From positions 1-21,982 of the forward strand of contig WELA01006196.1 of the NCBI GenBank assembly GCA_009602735.1: DNA of 21,982 nt. Direction: 5' to 3'. Positions 1 to 8,600 of the stretch are shown here, one piece after another. The DNA comes from Mesotaenium endlicherianum. Lineage: Eukaryota; Streptophyta; Zygnematophyceae; Zygnematales; Mesotaeniaceae. Under the pieces are notes generated by a model. The model had not been told where the DNA came from, searched no databases, and saw only the letters and a list, made by a program, of their open reading frames with translations. The position numbers and the translations under genes were made by a program. Position 1 is the stretch's first letter. Each line of letters begins with the position of its first letter.

Positions 1-200
1 CTTCTTTTTTGAACACCGAACTAAGCGAACTAGCGAACTTGGCGAATTAAGCGAACAAGCGAACGGCGTAACCCTGGTCCATGCATCAGCTACAGAGGGA
101 GGAAACTTGTACTGATATCAGCCTCGGGATTCGAACCCAGAAACACCTCAAACATAGGACTGTGTGGCACTGTCATTGTGCAGTGGCATGATGTGACGTG
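1..200 (-). repeat. Possible SINE-like dispersed repeat with tRNA-type box B
   Basis: Read on the minus strand, positions 137-127 give GGTTCGAATCC, a perfect match to the RNA polymerase III box B. It is preceded by a degenerate tRNA-like stretch: CAGTG resembling a D-arm, and CCT/AGG flanking a 7-base loop. About 50 bases downstream lies a 16-base segment (59-74) that recurs in inverted orientation at 17492-17507. Four copies of GCGAAC follow between 25 and 64, and then a short A-run. Head, body, simple tail and A-run is the layout of a tRNA-derived SINE. No good box A or full cloverleaf is visible, so this is not a functional tRNA. A chance box B match cannot be excluded. Confidence 0.3.
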
Positions 201-1059
201 CAGGCAGTTCCTTGGAGCACTGTAGCCCACTCAATGCATTCTTGCAACACCAAGCACTACATTTATCACGCAAGCGCTTAAGAGAGATATACGCCACGGC
301 AAGCACAACAAGAGCCACAATACATGGGATGTCCATACACGTTGGTAGGCCAGGGTGAAAACGATAGCTATCGGCTCGGACCTACGTTGAATCTTAGGGG
401 TAAGGCGAAGCGGGTTCCTTCTCGGAAGGGGAACCTAGATCGGGCTTAATAACTACAGAAAGTGAGAGCGGGATCCTAACGCAAGGCACTCCGAGCGTGT
501 GAGTGGGCTGGTCAACCTCTACCTACTCCAGTGCTAAGACTACTCGATCGAAGGGGGCATTTTATTTCGAGGGATATTCTAACGAGTCGAGATCCTGGCT
601 TATTAAGTGGTTACCAAGTACATCCCTTCGCGGAGAGAGGCCTGTGTGGCCTGTCTCTCAAACGCATACGTGCCCGCAAGCACCATGCAACCAGACCAAT
701 ATGTTTTTAAAAAAAGAATGAAAGAATATACACAGGAAGTTCGTGCCACGCTTATGCGTACACGCAGTGCCCCCCTGTGCTAAAAATGCTATGCTGTTTA
801 AGATCACAAGGCCTAGCAGTTTGATAATCACCAAACATAATCTTATCTAATGTGAAGCTTACATCACTACCTAGTCCTTGTACCATACATTCTAGCAGTG
901 CCACTCTTAGAATCAAACTGATTCTATGTAACTCCATAGTCTTCATCCCAAGGGGCTTGGCCTCGCTGTCCTCATCTGCTCAGACATGGTGGAGGGGATG
1001 CAAGGGTCAATTTGTGGCACAAAAGCACGTCAGTCGGCATAAGCGTTGCGAAAGCCCGG
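201..1059. other. Region without a supported gene, beyond the truncated end of the left element
   Basis: No convincing coding region is seen. This is where the 3' end of integrase, a polypurine tract and the 3' LTR of the minus-strand retroelement would be expected. No copy of sequence from 9750-11000 was recognised here by eye. The stretch 362-660 has several short self-complementary segments: a 12-bp palindrome CGATAGCTATCG at 362-373, a hairpin at 413-435 (GGTTCC paired with GGAACC), and GGCC-based pairing at 634-660. Their meaning is unknown. A G-rich purine run on the minus strand near 1065-1085 lies inside the last codons of the pol frame. Confidence 0.5.
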
Positions 1060-3777
1060 CTACCTTTTGTCCCCCCCTCCTTTCCTCGCTCTTGCCTCCA
1101 GCAGCCTCAGGGCCTCTGATGATCCTCTGAGGCGGTAGCTCCCGTCTCGCGTCCCGGCGTAACGTTGCGTATCTCTTTTCTGTGCAATTTTTAGATTGTC
1201 TAGTGCAGCCGGTATCATGCGCTCAAATAACGCCTTACGGCGCACCATCACTTTTAACAGTTCATCAGGGTTGTCCAGGTTTTTCACCTGTTCAATCTCC
1301 TGCTTGATGCTGCTGGGCACTACTGGACTTCTGCCAAACAGTATTTGATATGGCGAGTAATTTGCCAAGGCAGCCTGCTTGCTAAATCTGTAACCGATAA
1401 CCAGCCATGGCAGGGCTAGATCCCAGTCACGCTTGTCATGCTCAAGGCAAAACTTGCGCAAAGCAGATTTAATGGTTTGCACCATCCTTTCTGCCAGACC
1501 ATCTGCTTGCGGATGATCTCTAGACGTAGTGCGATGATCGATGAAGCATCTGTCCAAGAGTTTCTGAAAAGACCCTTGGAACTCAGACCCTTGGTCTGTC
1601 AGCACTTCTGCTGGAGCTCCATGACGCACAATCACACCATTGAGGAACGCTTCCGCGGTCCCTAGACTCTCCTTAGCAGTCAGAGGGACAACCTCTATCC
1701 ACTTAGAGAAATGCTCAATCATGACCATGATATACTTGTTACCTCGCTTAGACAGCGGTAGCTCACCTGCGAGATCGCAGCTCCAACGGTAGCCTAGGCC
1801 CATGATTGGCAAAGGTTGCAAGTGTGGATGTTGCTGTGTAAAACCAGCCTTGACGCGATCACAGCTTTGGCAGGCCTTGATCACATCTTCACACTGCTGC
1901 TTCATGCCCCTCCACCAGTAAGACAGCTCCAAAAGACTATATGTCTTCTTGACACCATAGTGTCCAGTGTTCTCGTGCATTTCCTGCACAAGAGCTCGTC
2001 TCCTGATGGGTTCTGGCACTAACTTCTCCTGACCAGTTTCTTCAATTTTGAAGAGGTTGTTGCGTTTCCAGCAAAACCTTTTAGCTCGATGGCTTACCTG
2101 GTCCTTCTCCTTCACTGATAGTCCTTCCAAGTGAGTTCCCGTCTTCAGCCAGTGCATAGTAGCTTGATCTTTCCAGATCTCTGGACTGAACAGGGGTAGA
2201 GGCTCAGCTTCACCTGATGCTACTATTCCAGCCATTTCGGCTAGGCAAGCCACCAACTCTGCTGGGCTGCTCGGGTCTTCGTCCTCTCGAGCTCCTGTTC
2301 TGTCGTCTGAAGATGGGTCTGGGTTCCTGCTGAGTCCATCGGCGTCGTTGTTGAGCACTCCTGCTCTGTGCACCACCGTCATTTGGTACTCTTGCAGCTT
2401 AAGAGCCCAGCGAGCCAACTTACCAGTGAGGTCTCCATTCTTCATCAGCCATAGTAATGGTGAGTGATCCGTGATCAGCGTGAAGGGTCTTCCCCACAGA
2501 TACTCTCTGAAGTGTGTGACAGCCCAAACCACTGCCAGCAGCTCTCCTTCGTAGGACGAGTAGTTGCTCTCCGCTCGATTGTTAGAGCGTGAGGCATAGG
2601 CAATGACATACTCCTCTCTAGGGCTTGCGGCCTGAGTGAGCACTGCGCCAATTCCCACACGACTCCAGTCAGTGTGCAGATTGAACGGCTTGGAGTAGTC
2701 AGGCGTTCGCAAGACTGGGGCTGTTACCAGCCGCTCCTTAAGCTCGTTCATGGCTTTCTCCTGAGCTTCTGTCCACACAAAAGGCACATCCTTTTTCAGG
2801 AGTTCCGTCAGGGGTTTAGCAATTCTGCTATAATCCTTCACAAACTTACGATAGTATCCGCTTAGCCCTAACAGAGCTTTCAGCTTAGACACATTCGCAG
2901 GTGCAGGTATCTTGTAAATAGCCTCAGTCTTCACAGCCTGAGGGGACATAGCATTGTTCCCAATCTCATGTCCTAGGTAAGGCACGTGTGCCTCAAAGAA
3001 TCTGCACTTCCCAGGATGCAGCTTCATCTGGAATTTCTCCAGGCGCTGGAACACTTGTTCCAAGTGCTCGAGGTGCTCCTCTATGGACTTGCTGTATACT
3101 ACCACATCGTCAATGTATGGCTTAGCAAAATCCAGCCCCTCCAGCACTTTATCCATAGTCCTCTGAAATATGGCTGGGGCATTTTTCAGCCCAAATGGCA
3201 TTACTGTCCATTGCCAAAGTTCCCTTTGAGCCCAGAAAGCGGTCTTACCTCGATCTTCTGTTTTCACAGGGATCTGGTTGAAGCCTTGGCGCAGATCGAT
3301 GATGCTGAACACCTTTTCGGTGGTGGCAATTGCAAAGATCCGCTCCGGTGTAGGCATCACGTAGCTGTCTGGCTCCGTGTAGAGATTCAGTCGCCTGTAA
3401 TCTCCACACATACGAGTGGCAGTGTAATTGCCGGCCTCGTCCTTTTTAGCGACTACTACTGTGGGAGCCCCATGCACTGAGGTAGATTTTTCAATCATGC
3501 GGAGCTTATGCAGCTCTTCGCAAGTTTTCTCCACACAGTCCCACTCTGTCTGACTGAGCTTATGCGGCCCAAGTCTGACTGGGTTATCAGTAGTTAGTGT
3601 GATCTCACACACACTGGCAGTGGTTCTACCAATCTCCTCCTTAGTAAAAGCAAACACCTTGCGGTGTTTCTTCAGCAACCTTTCTACTTGTGCTCTCTGC
3701 TGGGCTGAGACCATTTTCCCAATGGCAAAAGTCTCAGTTTCAGGTTGCTTCTCCCCAACAAAGGCATCCAGTAGTTG
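1060..3777 (-). CDS. pol: Pol polyprotein: reverse transcriptase, RNase H, integrase
   Basis: The frame is open from the TAG at 3780-3778 to the stop at 1060. The first ATG is at 3714, giving 884 residues counted from there. RT: first catalytic Asp in IIDLRQGF (about residue 140), the MPFGLKNAPA block (172-181), and YIDD with Asp202 and Asp203. RNase H: TDWS at 348-351, where the family usually has TDAS, an EGELLAVVWA block near 389, TDHS with Asp416, and the NDADGLSR end. Integrase: HHCC zinc finger His580, His585, Cys615, Cys618; catalytic Asp647, Asp707 and Glu742, the last pair in the typical D-35-E spacing. After about residue 860 the expected basic C-terminal part does not follow, and the frame ends 25 residues later. 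It lies in the same frame as the upstream ORF and is separated only by the TAG at 3778, which has a leaky context, so readthrough is the likely expression route. ATG 3714 remains an alternative. Confidence 0.92.
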   Translation of the reverse strand, partial: QLLDAFVGEKQPETETFAIGKMVSAQQRAQVERLLKKHRKVFAFTKEEIGRTTASVCEITLTTDNPVRLGPHKLSQTEWDCVEKTCEELHKLRMIEKSTSVHGAPTVVVAKKDEAGNYTATRMCGDYRRLNLYTEPDSYVMPTPERIFAIATTEKVFSIIDLRQGFNQIPVKTEDRGKTAFWAQRELWQWTVMPFGLKNAPAIFQRTMDKVLEGLDFAKPYIDDVVVYSKSIEEHLEHLEQVFQRLEKFQMKLHPGKCRFFEAHVPYLGHEIGNNAMSPQAVKTEAIYKIPAPANVSKLKALLGLSGYYRKFVKDYSRIAKPLTELLKKDVPFVWTEAQEKAMNELKERLVTAPVLRTPDYSKPFNLHTDWSRVGIGAVLTQAASPREEYVIAYASRSNNRAESNYSSYEGELLAVVWAVTHFREYLWGRPFTLITDHSPLLWLMKNGDLTGKLARWALKLQEYQMTVVHRAGVLNNDADGLSRNPDPSSDDRTGAREDEDPSSPAELVACLAEMAGIVASGEAEPLPLFSPEIWKDQATMHWLKTGTHLEGLSVKEKDQVSHRAKRFCWKRNNLFKIEETGQEKLVPEPIRRRALVQEMHENTGHYGVKKTYSLLELSYWWRGMKQQCEDVIKACQSCDRVKAGFTQQHPHLQPLPIMGLGYRWSCDLAGELPLSKRGNKYIMVMIEHFSKWIEVVPLTAKESLGTAEAFLNGVIVRHGAPAEVLTDQGSEFQGSFQKLLDRCFIDHRTTSRDHPQADGLAERMVQTIKSALRKFCLEHDKRDWDLALPWLVIGYRFSKQAALANYSPYQILFGRSPVVPSSIKQEIEQVKNLDNPDELLKVMVRRKALFERMIPAALDNLKIAQKRDTQRYAGTRDGSYRLRGSSEALRLLEARARKGGGDKR

Positions 3778-3780
3778 CTA
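3772..3780 (-). promoter_or_regulatory. Leaky stop codon context UAG-CAA-CUA upstream of pol
   Basis: On the minus strand the upstream ORF ends GAG-TAG, followed in frame by CAA-CTA. This fits the type I readthrough consensus UAG-CAR-YYA exactly, the context known from tobamovirus replicase genes. The frame stays open beyond the stop for 906 codons through RT, RNase H and integrase, with 21 coding triplets before the first ATG. Visible directly: the motif and the continuous frame. Inferred: that ribosomes insert an amino acid at the TAG to make a long Gag-Pol-type product. Confidence 0.7.
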
Positions 3781-5034
3781 CTCCTTGGGTGCAGGTGGGG
3801 GCTTTTCGCCCTCATCCTGGCCCTCAGGCTTTTCTGCCTGATTCTGGCTCTCAGGCTTTTCTGCCTGATTCTTAGGAGGTGGGGTAGCAGGCTTTGCAGC
3901 TTGCTCCTCCGTTGCCATAGGCTCTGCAGCCTGTTTCCTAGGCTTTTTACCTTTCCCAATGACGCGTCGCCTCTCCTGCGGTGAGGTGTACGTCAGGCGC
4001 CTCCGGATGGGTTGCCTCAGGAACATTTCCTCGTCGACTGCAGTCCAACTGGTCCCGGTTCCTCCTTCTTCACGTGGCCGAGGTTGGTTTGCCATTGGCC
4101 AACCTGCAGGATCTGTCCTAGGGCTGATTACCCAGCCCCACTCTTGCTCAATAATAGCCATGCGGGCGACGGTCGTGCCATACTCCTCCCTTGCGGGTGG
4201 TGTGACCGTCCATGCCTGCGCCAACGTTTGCGGCCTTTGAGGTGCCGCTAGTTGTGCGAGGAAAGCATCATCTGCTGCGGTCAAGCGGCTGATGGTGTTT
4301 CTCAGATCCATCAGTTCCCATTCTGGGATTGCAGGTGTCATGGGAGCAGGTGCCTCCGACCTCTGCATCCTAAGATCTGATAGTTGCAACAAGGGCGTGT
4401 TCATGCCTGGCGGCACACTAATGCCCAATGCCATTGCCCTGCGAACCAAACCGTCCTCTCCCTCTCTCTGCAGAATATCCCGCAGAGGCGGAGGAGGTGG
4501 GGCTGTGGTTCCTCGCGGAACGCCCTCTCTCTGAGCCTTCCCCTTATGCTTGAAATATCGCTTTAGCATCCTCCTAAAAGATGCGTTACCCTCACGGGCC
4601 ACCTTCCTTGGTCTGCTTGCGCGACCCTCGGGCTTTCCTTGCGCTGTCTCCACTTTAGCAGTGCAGGCAGTCACCTCCTGCCGTTGCGGCGGTCGTGCTG
4701 TTGACTTGGGCTCTGCCACTGAAAGATTGGCAGTAGGGGTACTGGATGTTGGTGACCTTAATTCTTCATAAAGTTTTGCCGGGCTTGGCCCCATCAGGTG
4801 GTCAGCTACCCAGTCGTCTGTCCTCAGCTTCTGTAAGTCAAGCAGATCCAACTCTGGCGTGGGAAAACGTAGGATTTCTTCCCCAATGTCGCCTTCATTG
4901 TTGAGTGATGGTGACTCCAACTCCGAGAGGCCTTGCATTTCTGCATCCTCTTCCTCCTCCGGCTTCTCTGTTCCAGGAGGCGGTAATTCTTCGTCCCCTC
5001 CTGTGTTGAGCCTCGCCATGTTGATGATGGCTGA
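3778..5034 (-). CDS. Linker ORF of unknown function between methyltransferase and RT
   Basis: The ORF has 413 residues from the ATG at 5019 and is open back to the TAG at 5037-5035. I recognise no catalytic domain. The N-terminus is acidic (a Glu-rich stretch at about residues 15-30). A basic patch lies near 145-165, proline runs near 174-180, and a predicted helical segment with Leu/Ala spacing near 240-265. The C-terminal 70 residues are rich in Pro, Lys, Glu and Gln, with short imperfect repeats of the type NQAEKPE that correspond to a duplicated stretch at about 3827-3871. It is in the same frame as the segment above it and as pol below it, with one TAG on each side. It may be a spacer or a structural part of the polyprotein. 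Confidence 0.6.
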   Translation of the reverse strand, partial: SAIINMARLNTGGDEELPPPGTEKPEEEEDAEMQGLSELESPSLNNEGDIGEEILRFPTPELDLLDLQKLRTDDWVADHLMGPSPAKLYEELRSPTSSTPTANLSVAEPKSTARPPQRQEVTACTAKVETAQGKPEGRASRPRKVAREGNASFRRMLKRYFKHKGKAQREGVPRGTTAPPPPPLRDILQREGEDGLVRRAMALGISVPPGMNTPLLQLSDLRMQRSEAPAPMTPAIPEWELMDLRNTISRLTAADDAFLAQLAAPQRPQTLAQAWTVTPPAREEYGTTVARMAIIEQEWGWVISPRTDPAGWPMANQPRPREEGGTGTSWTAVDEEMFLRQPIRRRLTYTSPQERRRVIGKGKKPRKQAAEPMATEEQAAKPATPPPKNQAEKPESQNQAEKPEGQDEGEKPPPAPKE

Positions 5035-5613
5035 CTATAGAGCGAGAGCTGCTTTCGCCACTTTCTCTTCCTTGAGTCGAGGGGCGTCTGCTTCCAGCAA
5101 CTGCGCCATGATTTGCCTGGTGATCGACTCAGCTGTGCTGCCAACTGTGTCTTGTGGTTGCCCTTTGGCCTCTGGCCCTGGGCCCATCAGAGCAAGTGTG
5201 GCGGGCAATCTCTTGGCCGTCTCCTTCTTGCGTTCTTCAAAAATCACCTCCAGGCAAATGGTCTTTCCAGACCCTCCAGAATTTCCTGAATTCTGACTGC
5301 ATTCTTTGGCCCATTCGCCAATATTGCACTCGCGTTCTTCATTTCTTGATGTTACCGCGTCTGGGGATGGGCTCCCGAAGACCTGGTCTGGGGCCATGTT
5401 TCGTAACTCAAAAATGGTATATTCCTCCCATGCCGACATCCTCCCAAATACTTGGCCGGAGCGTTCTGAGATGCTGGGACCTCCTGTGATTTGCTTACTG
5501 CAGCGCTCACCAAAGGGTTTGCTGCACCAGTTGCCTGGTCTTCCATGGTTGCGTCTTCTCGCAGCCTCCGCAGCTCTCTTTCCAGAGGGTCGCGTAGAGT
5601 CGCCATTCGATTG
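5035..5613 (-). CDS. Trans-frame segment reached from the methyltransferase ORF by -1 frameshift
   Basis: This frame opens after a TGA at 5616-5614, overlaps the end of the gag-protease-methyltransferase ORF for 262 bases, and ends at the TAG 5037-5035. The first ATG lies inside it, at 5439. It has no known domain. Its sequence between about 5510 and 5352 reads as well as or better than the zero frame, which then runs into its TAA. It is in the same frame as the following 413-residue ORF and pol. To join it to the upstream ORF requires a -1 shift, and the overlap contains one heptamer of the right pattern and phase. A simple one-base indel in a formerly continuous frame is the alternative. 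Confidence 0.55.
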   Translation of the reverse strand, partial: QSNGDSTRPSGKRAAEAARRRNHGRPGNWCSKPFGERCSKQITGGPSISERSGQVFGRMSAWEEYTIFELRNMAPDQVFGSPSPDAVTSRNEERECNIGEWAKECSQNSGNSGGSGKTICLEVIFEERKKETAKRLPATLALMGPGPEAKGQPQDTVGSTAESITRQIMAQLLEADAPRLKEEKVAKAALAL

Positions 5614-8600
5614 TCAATTCGCGTCAATAGGTCTTGACACCTGGTCAGATCCACCACTCTGGTTTCTCTGAGTGTTTCATCTTTGTCAGCCTCAGCTGCG
5701 TCTCTTTCAACACCATATTGTTTTTGTCGCTGATACGCTTCCCTGATAGCTCTCTGATCAGAGGTTGGCACCACATAGAGTCCAATCGTTACCGACCTCG
5801 GCCTGGGCATAGGCTTGTCAGAGAACGTCATCTGTTGCCAAGTCATAATCGTCTCTACCAACCATGTCATGGAGTGAGGTCCAATCATATTGCCGAATAT
5901 CATCCCAGCGTTGTCCTGTGCCACCATTGCAACAATTTCTTGTGCAATGGAGTTGGGTACCCCCAGGCACCTTCCCTTCTCTTCAGCTGTCGGCTCTCTC
6001 CACTGAGCTTCTCTGTCGTGCACATCTTTGACCATTCCTGGTCCTCCATTCACGAAAGCGCGTGATCCTGGGTATGCTGTGAAGGTGGGCAGCACCACCC
6101 TCGGCCGGCGTGGCTCGTTGACGACGTACTGTGGGTAGGAATCCCTCCTGATCACTGGCTTGGTTTCCACCATCAGTGCTTCTCCCACAGATACTGCCGT
6201 TGGCGTGCGCCGCGTAATCTCCTCCATCTCCCTCAGGATTTCAATGGACATGCCGTTGGTCCAGAATAGTCTGGCCCGGTGTGAGAGTCCTCCGTGCCTG
6301 GCGTCGTTGATCAATACATGATGACCCAGGGTGGAGTCGAAAACCAGCCATGGATCTCCTGGCTTCATCTGGTTGTAATCCATCCCTGGATGTACATTCT
6401 CAATCACAAACACTGGTGGGTAGCGATGCTGGCGTTCCCGCAGCATACTGATGATCTTCACCATCCTTCCCCAGTGTTGTGCTCGCGGGTCATTGAATCC
6501 CCTCCTGTTCCCAGCTTGTGAGAAAGGTTGACAAGGGAATCCCGCAAAAATCCAGTCAATCCTGTGATCATACAGGTCCTCAGACTTCACATCGAGAATG
6601 TTTCCTCCAGCAAGACGCACCACACTAGTAGGCACCAATGCCTTGAAATGGTACATTTGCCGCATCTGACTCATGACCTCCTCAAATGCTGTAAAAACAC
6701 TCTCATCATTGTCCACATACAGCACTTTGGATACCTGGATACCTCGCTGAATCAGTGCGATGGTTCCAGTACCAAGTCCGGCGAACAATTCCAGCACTAC
6801 TACTCCTCTCCTGCGAAAAGGATCTTCCATCCTCACAATGCCTTGCGGCAATGGGTCTACTCCAGGCATCAAATTGGCAGCAGTCTTAACTGGATAAGGA
6901 ACTGGCAGCAGCTCTTGCGGGCCACGGTCCCTGTTACTCACAGCTTCTAGTTGCTCCATAATCCAAGGTTGCCAAACCAAGGGAGTCGGCATGTTGATGC
7001 TGGTGTAGATCTTCTCTTCGCGTTGCATGATGAGGTCATAATGGTCTGGATACTGGTTATTCACACAGCAGTCTAGCAGTCCGTAGTTTGCTTCTCCCGA
7101 GCAAACCATTTTTACAGGAATTTCTCCTGTCGGCTGCCGATCTGTCGACTGGTAAGTCACCCTCTGCTTCCGCAGGTCGATGACCATACCCAGGGGAATC
7201 AGAGCTTCTGTCCCCAATAGAACATCATAGTTTTCTGCCTCTGTCACCGTACACTCTATGAACAGTGACGCTTCCTCAGGTTTCCCCAAGTTTACTGTGA
7301 TTTCCACAGGCTTGCGGGTGATTCCACAAGACTTTGAAATCTGCCCAGATGCAGTCCTCAACTGGAAAGGACTTTCTTTCAGGTCCCTTGCCGTCAATCC
7401 CAGAGCTTTCACAGCTCGCTTTCCCAAGATTACTGGCTGTGCGCCAGTGTCCAATAGGATATTGGGAGCGGCCCAGTTGTTAAACGTCAAAACTCTATCC
7501 TTGTTCTGCACTCTCACAGTGCTGAAATTAGTAGGCAGCGAAGCGCTGTTCGCGCCTTCCTCAGCTAGGTCCAGCTGCTGTCCGGCTTCCTCAATCGTGA
7601 AAGGATATGTAAGACGCAGATCAGCGAGTGAAAGACAAGGAATGTGCTGAATCCGGTGTTCCACCAGAGCCTTCAGCTTTTCCAGCGAAAAACTAAATGT
7701 CTTGCGTGGCCCAGGCTTGGCTTGTCGTAGCTGCGCAATCTCGTTCTCATCGAGAGTGATCCGAAAGGTCTGAGGAAGCTTCCCAGCATTCCTTGGAACC
7801 AGACGGTCATGATCTGCGCGCTCCGCAGCCGTTGCAGCCACGGCCTTCTCAGGCGTCAGCTTCTCGCCTTTGCAGACGGTCTTTTCGGCCACATCTGCAT
7901 CATAATAGACATTAGGCACATTTAGTCTTGCAAATTGAGCTTTCAACTCTGCAATCTCTGCACTCATAGCATCATACTTCTGATTACCCTTCCGGTTACC
8001 AGAGTTATCTTTCTCCTTTTTCTTACCCTTATCTGCCTCTTTCGTGGCAGCATTAGCCCATGGTGGTTTCAGATTTGGGTTCTTGGACCAACACTCATCT
8101 TCTGAGTGTCCCTTTTTACTGCAATGTGCGCATACCTGCGCCTTGCTAGCAGACAATTGCTTAGCATCCGGGTACGGACAATCTCTCTTCTGATGTCCTG
8201 ATTTCCCGCAGTTCCAACAGCCCTCTGCTGTCTCAGCAGTGTTGGCGTGCTTAGCAAACCTATTGAAAGACCCGCTCTTTTTCTTAAACTGAAAGTTAGA
8301 GCTATTGGCCTTGGGCTGAAAGGATTCCTCCCTTCTCTCAGGAGCCATAAGCGTCCTGGAAGCCTCCTTGTACCAGACTTTACCTTCCTCGACATTGCGT
8401 GCTATTTCAGCAGCCTCGTCGATGTTCCAGTCGGTTCCGCGTTTCGCAGATAGGTGCGGCCTGACCTCCCAATCTGTATCCTTACCCAGACACAATAAAA
8501 ATTTGTCAGCCACAATCCTAGGCTCATAGATTCCTGCCTTCTTGGCAAGGTCTACCAATCTGGATTTGACCTCCATCACTGTCTCGTTCTTCTGACGGAC

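Noticed and set aside
120-200. Functional tRNA gene on the minus strand
   Set aside because: Only box B is good; no acceptor stem, 5-bp anticodon stem or proper D-arm can be formed.
503-721. 72-residue plus-strand open frame in the hairpin-rich stretch
   Set aside because: Sequence is low in coding character and matches no family known to me.
2986-3480. 164-residue plus-strand open frame
   Set aside because: It lies opposite the conserved RT domain and has no domain or coding character of its own.
5485-5520. Pseudoknot downstream of the A-AAC-CCT heptamer (TTTG/CAAA and GTGA/TCAC)
   Set aside because: The order fits a pseudoknot, but stems are only 4 bp and the geometry leaves no room for a first loop; likely chance.
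5835-6809. A host DNA methyltransferase gene beside a transposon
   Set aside because: The methyltransferase has no start of its own or introns and is in one unbroken frame with zinc knuckles and protease.
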